Shown here: positions 51,183 through 59,474 of the stretch, in pieces | How the letters are laid out: the number at the start of each line of letters is the position of its first letter | Numbering within the stretch: the stretch's first letter is position 1 | Assembly: GCF_018599195.1 (NCBI RefSeq) | Contig: NZ_JAHFVK010000001.1 | Location: 744,001 to 808,000 of the forward strand | DNA: 64,000 bases | DNA from: Croceibacterium selenioxidans | GTDB taxonomy: Bacteria > Pseudomonadota > Alphaproteobacteria > Sphingomonadales > Sphingomonadaceae | Direction: 5' to 3' | Notes under the pieces: generated by a model | Databases searched by the model: none | The model's input: only the letters and a program-made list of their open reading frames with translations | Told to the model about the DNA's origin: nothing | Program-made: the position numbers and the translations under genes

Positions 51183-52091
51183 ATGGACAGGCTTCCCTCC
51201 CTGCCGGCCATCCGCGCTTTCGAGGCGGCGGGTCGGCACGAGAACTTCTCTCGCGCCGGGGAGGAGCTGGGCATGACGCAGGCCGCGATCAGCTATCAGA
51301 TCCGGCACCTCGAAGACTGGATCGGGCGGCAGCTCTTCGTGCGCGAAAAGGGTAGGGTGAGGCTGACGGATACTGGGAAGCGGCTCTTGCCGGCCGTTTC
51401 GTCCAGTTTTGCCAACATGATCGATGCCTTCGCCGCCATGCGAGCGGAGGACGAGGACGTCCTTGAAATCAATACGGCCGTGTCGTTCGGCGGGACCTGG
51501 CTCAGCTCGCGGATCGGACGGTTCCAGGTACGCTACCCTGACCTGGCGGTGCGCATCTCGCTGTCGAATGAGGTCGTCGATCTGGCCCGAGGCGGGGTCG
51601 ATGCGGCCATTCGGGGTGGGCGCGGCCCGTGGGAAGGTTTGCGCAGCGATTTCCTGGTACGCATGCATTTCACGCCGATCTGCACGCCGGCTTTCCTCCG
51701 GGAAAACAACATCACCAAGCCGGAAGACCTGCTTCATGTGGAGCGCTTCGCTCCCAATGATTCGCTTTGGGCGGGATGGTTCGCCAAAGCCGGCATCGGG
51801 GCGCCAGAACCCAAGCAAGGCATCGTGCTCGACAGTCAGCTTCAGGAAGCCACCGCCATGCTCGGCGGTTCGGGCATCTCGATGATGACGCCGATGTTCT
51901 GGAAGGCCGATCTCGACAGCGGGCGGCTGGTGCAGCCCTTCGACATTATTTACCTGTCCGGCTCTTCACACTGGCTGGTACACCCCGCCAACCGCGTGGG
52001 AGTGCGCAAGATCGAGCGGTTTCGCGAGTGGCTCCAAGAGGAACTCGCGGCCGACCGCGGCACACTGCCGGAAATTTGGAAACCGCTTTAA
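51183..52091 (+). CDS. LysR-type transcriptional regulator, GcvA-like
   Basis: 302 residues. Winged helix-turn-helix at the N-terminus ([34 protein letters not shown]-type, with the recognition helix [13 protein letters not shown]) and a periplasmic-binding-protein-like effector domain starting near 90. GcvA subgroup by [10 protein letters not shown] and [11 protein letters not shown]. It likely controls the divergent small membrane-reductase pair; the effector is unknown. Its stop overlaps the trmD start (TAATG), so the regulator is embedded in the ribosomal transcript. GTG at 51177 is an alternative start. Confidence 0.88.
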   Translation: MDRLPSLPAIRAFEAAGRHENFSRAGEELGMTQAAISYQIRHLEDWIGRQLFVREKGRVRLTDTGKRLLPAVSSSFANMIDAFAAMRAEDEDVLEINTAVSFGGTWLSSRIGRFQVRYPDLAVRISLSNEVVDLARGGVDAAIRGGRGPWEGLRSDFLVRMHFTPICTPAFLRENNITKPEDLLHVERFAPNDSLWAGWFAKAGIGAPEPKQGIVLDSQLQEATAMLGGSGISMMTPMFWKADLDSGRLVQPFDIIYLSGSSHWLVHPANRVGVRKIERFREWLQEELAADRGTLPEIWKPL

Positions 52092-52822
52092 TGACCTTCG
52101 CTGCGACGATCCTGACGCTCTACCCGGAGATGTTTCCCGGGCCGCTGGGCGTATCCCTGGCGGGCCGCGCGCTCTCGGAAGGAGCTTGGTCTCTGGAGAC
52201 GGTGCAGATCCGCGACTTCGCCGCCGACAAGCACCGCACGGTGGACGATACGCCCGCCGGAGGTGGGGCGGGGATGGTGCTCAAGGCGGACGTACTGGCA
52301 GCCGCCATCGATCATGGGCGATTGCTTCAACCGCGGTGCCCCGTTCTGGCCATGACCCCCCGCGGTAAGCCGATCACTCAGGAGAGGATCCGCGAACTGG
52401 CAGCGGGGCCGGGAGCGACGATCCTGTGTGGCCGGTTCGAAGGTTTCGACGAGCGGATTTTCAAGGGCCGGGATGTCGAGGAGGTCAGTCTTGCCGACAT
52501 CGTCCTGTCAGGCGGAGAGCCCGCCGCTTTGGCCATTCTCGACGCTTGCATTCGCCTGCTTCCCGGCGTAATGGGCGCGCCTTCAAGCGGAGCCGAGGAA
52601 TCCTTCGAAGAAGGACTGCTCGAATATCCGCAGTATACCCGACCTGTCGAATGGGAAGGGCGCACGATCCCTGAAGTGCTGCGATCGGGGGATCATGCGA
52701 AGATCGCCGCATGGCGTAAAGCCATGAGCGAATCTGACACACGGTCACGCAGGCCGGACCTTTGGGAGCGCCACGGTGGTGCTCGGGACCGATCTGCCTC
52801 TGGCGCGCGGCGCGATGATTGA
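52091..52822 (+). CDS. trmD: tRNA (guanine-37-N1) methyltransferase
   Basis: 243 residues. SPOUT trefoil-knot blocks: [53 protein letters not shown] and [14 protein letters not shown], followed by [24 protein letters not shown]. It methylates G37 next to the anticodon to prevent frameshifting. The ATG shares a base with the LysR stop. trmD is normally directly after rimM; here it depends on the LysR transcript or an internal promoter. Confidence 0.95.
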   Translation: MTFAATILTLYPEMFPGPLGVSLAGRALSEGAWSLETVQIRDFAADKHRTVDDTPAGGGAGMVLKADVLAAAIDHGRLLQPRCPVLAMTPRGKPITQERIRELAAGPGATILCGRFEGFDERIFKGRDVEEVSLADIVLSGGEPAALAILDACIRLLPGVMGAPSSGAEESFEEGLLEYPQYTRPVEWEGRTIPEVLRSGDHAKIAAWRKAMSESDTRSRRPDLWERHGGARDRSASGARRDD

Positions 52823-52832
52823 GGAACCCAAG

Positions 52833-53210
52833 ATGGGTCTGATTCAAGAGCTCGAGGCCGAGGCCATCGGAGCACTCACCGAGGGGAAGACCATCCCCGA
52901 ATTCCGCCCGGGCGATACGCTGCGCGTTGGCGTGCGCGTCGTTGAAGGCGAGCGTACCCGCGTTCAAAACTACGAAGGCGTGTGCATCGCCCGTTCGAAC
53001 CGCGGCATCAACAGCAATTTCACCGTCCGCAAGATGAGCTTCGGCGAGGGCGTAGAACGCGTCTTCCCGCTGTACTCGCCGAACATCGACAGCATCGAAG
53101 TGGTGCGTCGCGGTGTCGTGCGTCGTGCGAAGCTGTACTACCTGCGCGGCCGGACCGGCAAACGGGCTCGTATTGCGGAGCGCAAGCAGACCGTGAGCCA
53201 GGAGGGCTGA
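52833..53210 (+). CDS. rplS: 50S ribosomal protein L19
   Basis: 125 residues. [22 protein letters not shown] at the N-terminus and the block [40 protein letters not shown], both standard for L19 (broken here as [15 protein letters not shown] and [15 protein letters not shown]). It lies at the 30S-50S interface. ATG at 52833 is preceded by GAGGAACC; an in-frame ATG six codons upstream is less likely. Ends in a strong terminator. Confidence 0.95.
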   Translation: MGLIQELEAEAIGALTEGKTIPEFRPGDTLRVGVRVVEGERTRVQNYEGVCIARSNRGINSNFTVRKMSFGEGVERVFPLYSPNIDSIEVVRRGVVRRAKLYYLRGRTGKRARIAERKQTVSQEG

Positions 53211-53243
53211 GGCCCTACCGCCGAAACAAACAAGTTTCACGAA

Positions 53244-53276
53244 GGCGCCCTGGCTCAACAGCCAGGGCGCCTTTTT
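53244..53276 (+). terminator. Rho-independent terminator of trmD-rplS
   Basis: Perfect 12-bp stem (GGCGCCCTGGCT arms, 53244-53255 with 53260-53271), 4-base loop, followed by TTTTT. Textbook form. Confidence 0.95.
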
Positions 53277-53305
53277 CTTGAGCGATTTTATCGAGGGTGA
53301 GTCAG

Positions 53306-54331
53306 ATGGGTTATCGGGTAGCGGTAGTTGGTGCGACGGGGAATGTCGGGCGCGAGATGCTCGCGATCCTCGCCGAACGTGAGTTTCCGATGGACGAGGT
53401 GGCGGCGGTCGCCAGTTCGCGTTCGCAGGGTCTCGAAGTCGAGATCGGCGACACCGGCAAGATGGTGAAGTGCCAGAACATCGAGCATTTCGACTGGGCC
53501 GGCTGGGACATCGCCCTGTTCGCGGCGGGCTCGGGTCCGGCCAAGGAATATGCTCCCAAGGCGGCAGCCGCGGGCTGCGTCGTGATCGACAACTCCTCGC
53601 TCTACCGCATGGACCCCGACATTCCGCTGATCGTGCCCGAGGTGAACCCTGACGCGATCGACGAGTACAAGAAGCGCAACATCATCGCGAACCCCAACTG
53701 CTCGACCGCACAGATGGTCGTGGCCTTGAAGCCGCTGCACGACGCGGCGACGATCAAGCGCGTGGTCGTCAGCACCTACCAGTCGGTATCCGGCGCCGGT
53801 AAGGCAGGCATGGACGAGCTGTTCGAGCAGAGCCGCGCGATCTTCGTCGGTGACCAGGTGTCCGTGAACAAGTTCACCAAACAGATCGCCTTCAACGTGA
53901 TCCCGCACATCGACGTGTTCCTCGACGATGGTTCCACCAAGGAAGAGTGGAAGATGGTGGTCGAGACCAAGAAGATCCTCGATCCCAAGATCAAGGTGAA
54001 CGCCACTTGCGTGCGGGTGCCGGTGTTCGTCGGCCATTCGGAAGCGATCAACATCGAGTTCGAGAACGAGATTTCGGCCGAACAGGCGATGGACATCCTG
54101 CGCGAGGCGCCGGGCGTCATGCTCGTCGACAAGCGTGAGGACGGCGGATACGTCACCCCGATCGAATGCGCGGGCGACGGCGCGACTTACGTCAGCCGCG
54201 TGCGCGAGGATCCGACGGTCGAGAACGGCCTGACGATCTGGTGCGTCTCCGACAACCTTCGCAAGGGCGCTGCGCTCAACGCCGTGCAGATCGCCGAGCT
54301 GCTCGGCCGGCGTCACCTGAAGAAGGGCTGA
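53306..54331 (+). CDS. asd: Aspartate-semialdehyde dehydrogenase
   Basis: 341 residues. NADP-binding AVVGATGNVGREML at the start, ASSRSQG in the nucleotide pocket, catalytic C132 in NPNCSTAQM, and PVFVGHSEAINIEFE. It supplies aspartate semialdehyde for lysine, threonine, methionine and peptidoglycan precursors. A GNAT gene starts three bases after its stop. Confidence 0.95.
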   Translation: MGYRVAVVGATGNVGREMLAILAEREFPMDEVAAVASSRSQGLEVEIGDTGKMVKCQNIEHFDWAGWDIALFAAGSGPAKEYAPKAAAAGCVVIDNSSLYRMDPDIPLIVPEVNPDAIDEYKKRNIIANPNCSTAQMVVALKPLHDAATIKRVVVSTYQSVSGAGKAGMDELFEQSRAIFVGDQVSVNKFTKQIAFNVIPHIDVFLDDGSTKEEWKMVVETKKILDPKIKVNATCVRVPVFVGHSEAINIEFENEISAEQAMDILREAPGVMLVDKREDGGYVTPIECAGDGATYVSRVREDPTVENGLTIWCVSDNLRKGAALNAVQIAELLGRRHLKKG

Positions 54332-54333
54332 CC

Positions 54334-54777
54334 TTGGCCGCTGGTCTCCGTTTTGCTCCGCTCGAACCGGATCCGGTCCTGTTCGACCCGGAGCAGACCG
54401 GAGACTTCGCCAAGGAACTCGCCAAAGAGGCCGCCAAGGAACAGCTGCCGCCCTGGTGCAGCTGGATCGGTTGGCTCGACGGGATCCCGGTGACCATGGG
54501 CGGGTTCACCGGGCCGCCAACCGAAGATGGCACCGTCGAAATAGGCTACCTCACGTTCACCGACCATCAGGGGCGGGGCCATGCCACGGCTCTGACCGGT
54601 TTCCTGGTCGCCACGGCGCGGCGGGGGGGTGTTGCCAGGATCATCGCCCACACCCTGTCCGAACCCAACGCCTCAACTCGGGTGCTCGAAAAGAACGGTT
54701 TCGTCCGTGACGGCGAAGCTCATGATCCCGATGCGGGAACGGTCTGGCGATGGAGCCTCTGCGTCGCCGAGGCCTGA
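54334..54777 (+). CDS. GNAT family N-acetyltransferase
   Basis: 147 residues. The acetyl-CoA loop is DHQGRGHATALTGFL-type (Q/RxxGxG/A as HQGRGHA) and the C-terminal LSEPNASTRVLEKNGFVRDGE is the RimJ-like strand-helix closing motif. Substrate unknown. TTG start, immediately downstream of asd, so co-transcribed. The N-terminal third lacks strong family features. Confidence 0.8.
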   Translation: MAAGLRFAPLEPDPVLFDPEQTGDFAKELAKEAAKEQLPPWCSWIGWLDGIPVTMGGFTGPPTEDGTVEIGYLTFTDHQGRGHATALTGFLVATARRGGVARIIAHTLSEPNASTRVLEKNGFVRDGEAHDPDAGTVWRWSLCVAEA

Positions 54778-54864
54778 CCTGGATCGACTGGTGCCCGGCA
54801 GTGAGGTCCATTGACCGCCGCCACCCGATTGCCGCACTATTCCCGAGAACCAGGGGATTGCGCG

Positions 54865-55449
54865 ATGCCCGGTGAAGTTCATACGGAATTCTATCTTCAT
54901 ATCCGCGTTCTGATCAGCCTGGTCCTGGGCCTAGGGCTGACGCGCCTGCTCACGGGCATTTCCCGACTGATCGAACATCCCGACCGCCTGAAGGTCTATC
55001 CAACCCACCTGCTCTGGGTGGCGATCCTGATCGTCACCATCATGCATTTCTGGTGGTGGGAATTCGCCCTGATCCGGCTCGAGTGGAACTTCGCGCTGTT
55101 CGCCTTCGTGCTGATGTACGCGTTCCTGTACTTCCTGCTCGCCTGCGTGCTCTTCCCCGAGGACATGAAGGAGTACTCCGGCTTCGAGGACTACTTCATC
55201 TCCCGAAGGCGATGGTTCTTCGGTCTCTTCGCCGTCACGTTGGTGGCCGATTTCATCGATACGCTGGTAAAGGGCGGACGGTATCTCGAGGCGCTGGGGC
55301 TGGAATACAAAGTCCAGGTAGGCGTGATGATCGTCATGTGCGTCGCGGCCATGGTCACCGCGAACCGACGCTTTCATCTGGCGTTTGCTACCGTCTACCT
55401 AGTCTACATGATTAGCTGGATCGTGCGCGCGTACTGGAAGATCGCCTAG
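54865..55449 (+). CDS. Hypothetical multi-pass membrane protein
   Basis: 194 residues with five or six predicted transmembrane helices (for example VLISLVLGLGLTRLLTGI, LLWVAILIVTIMHFWWW, LFAFVLMYAFLYFLLACVLF and VGVMIVMCVAAMVTA) and short charged loops (FPEDMKEYSGFEDYFISRRR). No family recognised; similar proteins of unknown function occur widely in Proteobacteria. The ATG at 54865 is preferred because it starts MPGEVHTEFYLH, directly before the first helix. Convergent with the EmrB-type gene. Confidence 0.65.
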   Translation: MPGEVHTEFYLHIRVLISLVLGLGLTRLLTGISRLIEHPDRLKVYPTHLLWVAILIVTIMHFWWWEFALIRLEWNFALFAFVLMYAFLYFLLACVLFPEDMKEYSGFEDYFISRRRWFFGLFAVTLVADFIDTLVKGGRYLEALGLEYKVQVGVMIVMCVAAMVTANRRFHLAFATVYLVYMISWIVRAYWKIA

Positions 55450-55461
55450 ACCGGTTGGTCC

Positions 55462-57051
55462 TCAATGTGACGGTGGCTCGGGCGGCGCGGCGGGACCAGT
55501 GCTGCGCCGCATCAGCAGCACAAGAGGCACCGAGGCGAGGCTCAGCCACATCATCAGCCAATAGTCGTCGACATAGGCAATCATGGCCGCCTGGCGGGTG
55601 ACTTCGGCATCTAGGATGCCGAGCGCCGCCTCGCCATACTGATTGAAGCGCTCCAGCGACGTGAGGTCGACCATTCCGGTAACCGCAGGGGTGACGTGCG
55701 CTGCCAGATCGCTGTGGCTGGTCTGCGTGTTGCGCGTCAACAGGGTGATCATGACCGAAATGCCGATCGAGGAACCGACCGAACGGGTCAGGTTGAGCAG
55801 GCTCGATCCGTCGGTGCGCAGGCGGGGCGACAGCGTGGCGAAAGCGGTGGCCTGCAAAGGAATGAACACCAGACCGATGCCAAGGCCCTGGATCAGGCCC
55901 GAGAGGACGATATGATAGCGGTCGACCCCAAGCGACCAACCGGCCATTTGGTAAAGCGACCAAGCGCCGATCAGAAAGCCGATCGAGACCATCCAGCGCG
56001 CGTCGACGCCCTTGCGCATGAGCAGGCCGGACAGCTGCATCGAGATCAGCACGCCAACGCCACGGGGCATCAGCACCATGCCTGTATCTACCACGTCATA
56101 GCCGAACAGGCCCTGCAACATGGGCGGAATCAGCGCCATCGTGGCGAACATGACTGCGCCGATGACCACCATGAAGATCAGGGCGACGACGAAGTTGACG
56201 TTCGCAAACAGCTGGCGGTCGAACAACGGTTGCTCGGCCGTGGCGAAGTGGATCACCGCGATCCATGTGCAGGACAGGATCAGGAACAGGTAGAGCCAGC
56301 TTTCGAGCGAGGAGAACCAGTCGAGCTGGGCTCCGCGGTCGAGCAGGAGCTGGAGCGAGCTCAAGGTCAACGCGATCATCGCAAAGCCGAACAAGTCGAA
56401 GCGCCGCTTAATCACCTCGCGCGAGGGCAATTGTGCGAGGAGGATCACGAGGCACAGCGCGCCAACCGGCACGTTGACGTAGAAGACCCAGCGCCAACTC
56501 CAGTTTTCCGTGATCCATCCGCCAAGGACCGGGCCGAGGATCGGGCCGATCATGACCCCCATGCCCCACAGGGCGATGATCTGCGACTGACGGCTGGGCT
56601 TGGTCGTGTCGAGCAGCGAGCTCTGGCTGAGCGGCGCGATAAAGGCACCCGCGACGCCTTGCAGCGCGCGGAAGATGACCATTTCCTCGAGATTCTGGGC
56701 CATGCCGCACAGCATCGAGGCGACCACGAAGCCCGCGACCGACCAGATGAATAGCCGGCGCGAGCCAATGCGATCCGCCAGCCAGCCTGTAATCGGCATG
56801 GCGACGGCCGAGGCGATGATATAGCTCGTCAGCACCCAGCTGACCGTGTCCGGCGTCGCGCCGAGCGAGGATTGCATGTGCGGGATCGCGACGTTGGCGA
56901 TCGTCGTGTCGAGCACCTGGATGAGCGAGGCCGTCATGATGCCGATGACCAGCAGGAACTGGTTCTCGACCGGTAGGTGCGCGACGTCCTCTATCTGGCC
57001 GGAGGCGGCGCTTGGGCCAGCGGAAGGGGCGCGAGCGGCCTTGGTGGCCAT
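55462..57051 (-). CDS. DHA2 family multidrug efflux MFS protein, EmrB type
   Basis: 529 residues, 14 predicted helices. Motifs include TIANVAIPHMQSSLGA, LTSYIIASAVAMPITGWLADRIGSRR-type (GWLADRIGSRR) and motif C GPILGPVLGGWI, all of the EmrB/QacA family. It pumps hydrophobic drugs or lipids by proton antiport. Downstream of and two bases from the EmrA-like gene. No outer-membrane TolC partner or TetR/MarR regulator is adjacent. Confidence 0.9.
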   Translation of the reverse strand: MATKAARAPSAGPSAASGQIEDVAHLPVENQFLLVIGIMTASLIQVLDTTIANVAIPHMQSSLGATPDTVSWVLTSYIIASAVAMPITGWLADRIGSRRLFIWSVAGFVVASMLCGMAQNLEEMVIFRALQGVAGAFIAPLSQSSLLDTTKPSRQSQIIALWGMGVMIGPILGPVLGGWITENWSWRWVFYVNVPVGALCLVILLAQLPSREVIKRRFDLFGFAMIALTLSSLQLLLDRGAQLDWFSSLESWLYLFLILSCTWIAVIHFATAEQPLFDRQLFANVNFVVALIFMVVIGAVMFATMALIPPMLQGLFGYDVVDTGMVLMPRGVGVLISMQLSGLLMRKGVDARWMVSIGFLIGAWSLYQMAGWSLGVDRYHIVLSGLIQGLGIGLVFIPLQATAFATLSPRLRTDGSSLLNLTRSVGSSIGISVMITLLTRNTQTSHSDLAAHVTPAVTGMVDLTSLERFNQYGEAALGILDAEVTRQAAMIAYVDDYWLMMWLSLASVPLVLLMRRSTGPAAPPEPPSH

Positions 57052-57053
57052 CG

Positions 57054-58112
57054 TCAGGGATTACGGCCGGTGTGGACCGTCACTTCGGCTGAGAGACCGG
57101 CAATCAGGGGGCGGGCACTCTTCTCATCGAGCCTGATTCGCACCGGGACACGTTGCGTCACCTTGACCCAGTTGCCGGTGGCGTTCTGCGCCGGAAGGAC
57201 CGAGAACTCCGAACCCGTGCCCGCGCCGATCGAGGCGACGTGGCCGCGCAGGACGAGATCGGGATAAGCATCGAAACGGACATCGGCGGCCTGACCGACC
57301 TGCATCTGGTCGAGGTCGGTCTCCTTGAAGTTCGCCTCTACGTAGGAGCTGGTGTCGGCAACGATCGTGAGCATCGGCAGGCTGGTTACCGCCTGCTGGC
57401 CGATCTGCAGCCGGTCGGCCTGGGCGACACGGCCGGCAATCGGCGCGCGGATTTCGGTCCGGCGCAAGGCGAGCTCTGACTCGGCCCGCCGGGCCTCGGC
57501 CGCGGCAATTTGTGGGTTCTGCCCCGGAACCGCCGCACCTTGAGCCAGCTTGGCCCGAGCTTCGCGCTGGTTAGCTTCGGCCAGCCGCAGTTGCTCACGA
57601 GCCTGGGCGACGGCGTGTTGCGCCGCCTCGTAATCGGCCTTGGTGGTGAAGCCGCGTTGCCACAGGGCTTCCTGGCGATTGAGCGTGGCCTGGGCAAACG
57701 CGATATTCTCTCGCGCGGCGGCAATGTCGGCGCCGGAGAACTCACTGGCATTGGAGAGCGCCGTCACGTTGGCCTGGGCCGTCGCGATCGAGGCTTCCGC
57801 TTCGGCCATCTGCAGGCGATAGGGCTCCGGATCGATGCGGAACAGCAGATCGCCCGCCTTGACTTCCTGCCCTTCCTTGACCGCCACTTCGACGATCTTG
57901 CCGACGATTTCGGCGCTGACCCCGACCATGTCCTGCTTCAGATAGGCGTTGTCTGTCGTGACCTTGCCCTGCAGGCCCTGCCAATAGATGAAGCCACCGA
58001 TCAGGAAAGCCAGTGGAAAGGCAATCATCAGGGCAAGCTTGCCCCATCGCCGGGGCGGCTTGGCGCTTTCGACGACGTTGTTCTCTAGCAATTGCGGATC
58101 TGCTTCCGCCAT
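57054..58112 (-). CDS. Periplasmic adaptor, HlyD/EmrA type
   Basis: 352 residues. One N-terminal helix (LALMIAFPLAFLIGGFIYW), then barrel-sandwich halves (AEIVGKIVEVAVKEGQEVKAGDLLFRID and APIAGRVAQADRLQIGQQV-like segments) around an alpha-hairpin coiled coil, and a beta barrel at the end. It is the membrane-fusion partner of the EmrB-type pump and would dock to a TolC-like channel. First gene of the pair; promoter should lie in 58113-58214, where GGCTAACA and GGCCTAACA repeats are seen. Confidence 0.9.
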   Translation of the reverse strand: MAEADPQLLENNVVESAKPPRRWGKLALMIAFPLAFLIGGFIYWQGLQGKVTTDNAYLKQDMVGVSAEIVGKIVEVAVKEGQEVKAGDLLFRIDPEPYRLQMAEAEASIATAQANVTALSNASEFSGADIAAARENIAFAQATLNRQEALWQRGFTTKADYEAAQHAVAQAREQLRLAEANQREARAKLAQGAAVPGQNPQIAAAEARRAESELALRRTEIRAPIAGRVAQADRLQIGQQAVTSLPMLTIVADTSSYVEANFKETDLDQMQVGQAADVRFDAYPDLVLRGHVASIGAGTGSEFSVLPAQNATGNWVKVTQRVPVRIRLDEKSARPLIAGLSAEVTVHTGRNP

Positions 58113-58214
58113 CGGGTTTTCAACTCACGTGAGATCGTTCGAAACGGTCAGATAGGCTAACAGGATCGGCCTAACAACTGACAGACAGGCAAATTATTGG
58201 CAAAGGACGTCAAA

Positions 58215-58655
58215 ATGCGTGAACAGACAGGCGGTTGCCAGTGTGGAAGAGTGCGTTTCGCCGTCAGGATCGACAGTGACGAGGCCTATCTTTGCCACTG
58301 CCGGATGTGCCAACGCGCGACCGGAGGCGTATCGATTGCGTTCAAGAACGTGGTCCAAGCCAACATCGAGTGGGAGCACGAACCGGACTGGTATGTGTCG
58401 TCTCCGCTGGCGCGGCGTCCGTTTTGCCGGGAATGCGGCACACCATTGGGATTTGCCTACAACGAAAGCGAAAACATGGATCTGACGGTTGGCTCGTTTG
58501 ACGATCCTTCTCCTTTCTACCCGGTCAGCAACTTCGGCGCCGAAAGCAAGCATGCCGCTTGGGAAGACACCAGCCATCTGCCAAGCATGAAAGTCACCGA
58601 GTACGCTCCCGCGGTAAAGCGGTGGACCGACGCCGGACTGGAAGTTCCGGAGTGA
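58215..58655 (+). CDS. GFA family zinc protein
   Basis: 146 residues. Zinc cysteines in GGCQCGRVRFAV, CHCRMCQRATGG and FCRECGTPLGFAY, followed by VGSFDDPSPFYPVSNFGAESK-type C-terminal family sequence. Glutathione-dependent formaldehyde activation is the family name but not proven activity. Its stop overlaps the GTG of the alpha/beta hydrolase (four bases), suggesting they work on the same compound. Confidence 0.85.
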   Translation: MREQTGGCQCGRVRFAVRIDSDEAYLCHCRMCQRATGGVSIAFKNVVQANIEWEHEPDWYVSSPLARRPFCRECGTPLGFAYNESENMDLTVGSFDDPSPFYPVSNFGAESKHAAWEDTSHLPSMKVTEYAPAVKRWTDAGLEVPE

Positions 58656-59407
58656 CTGAGGTCCGAACCGACGTCGTCGAGAGCTTCGATGGCGCCGCAC
58701 TGGCGGTTCACCGACTAGGGCAGGGTAGGCCGGTTCTCATGCTGCACGGCCTGTTCTCCAGCGCGCAGATGAACTGGATCCGCTTCGGACATGCCGCTCG
58801 CCTCCAGGACGCCGGGTTCGAGGCGATCATGCCGGACTTGCGCGCCCACGGCCAAAGCGCCGCACCGCACGATCCGGCGTCCTATCCGTGCGACGTGCTG
58901 GTGCGTGATGTGAGGGCCGTGGTCGACGCCGTTGGCCTCGGGGATTTTGACCTCGTCGGCTTCTCGCTCGGCGCGCGGACCGCGGCGCGGGCGGTGGTCT
59001 CGGGCCTGGCGCCGCGCAAGTTGGTGCTCGCAGGCATGGGGCTAGAAGGCCTCGCCGGATGGGAGGGGCGCGCGGCCTTCTTCATCGACGCTATCGACCG
59101 GTTTGCGGAGGTCAAGCAGGGCGATCCGGCCTACATGGCGGTGCAGTTCATGAAGACGATGAAGATCGATCGCGTGGCCGCCCGGCTGCTGCTCGAGTCC
59201 GTCGACGATACGAGCCAAGAAGATCTCGCGGCGATCACCATGCCGACCCTGGTCCTGTGCGGGGACAAGGACCGCGACAACGGCTCTCCGCAGGACCTGG
59301 CAAGGGTCCTTCCGAACGGCCGGTTCGAGGAAATTCCCGGGACGCACATGGGTTCGGTGACCGAGCCTGACCTGGGCGTGGCGATTGCCGCCTATCTGGC
59401 GGGTTGA
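58652..59407 (+). CDS. Alpha/beta hydrolase
   Basis: 251 residues. Oxyanion-hole segment LMLHGLFSSAQMNW, nucleophile in LVGFSLGARTAARA (GFSLG, serine), acid in LCGDKDRDNG and histidine in GTHMGSV. The usual triad is intact. Substrate unknown. The GTG start overlaps the preceding GFA gene. Confidence 0.85.
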   Translation: MTEVRTDVVESFDGAALAVHRLGQGRPVLMLHGLFSSAQMNWIRFGHAARLQDAGFEAIMPDLRAHGQSAAPHDPASYPCDVLVRDVRAVVDAVGLGDFDLVGFSLGARTAARAVVSGLAPRKLVLAGMGLEGLAGWEGRAAFFIDAIDRFAEVKQGDPAYMAVQFMKTMKIDRVAARLLLESVDDTSQEDLAAITMPTLVLCGDKDRDNGSPQDLARVLPNGRFEEIPGTHMGSVTEPDLGVAIAAYLAG

Positions 59408-59474
59408 TTTGGCCGCATAGCCAGTCCAGACCGGTTCCCGTTGAAACTGCTTTCAGGGAATGAGGTTGGTCCGA

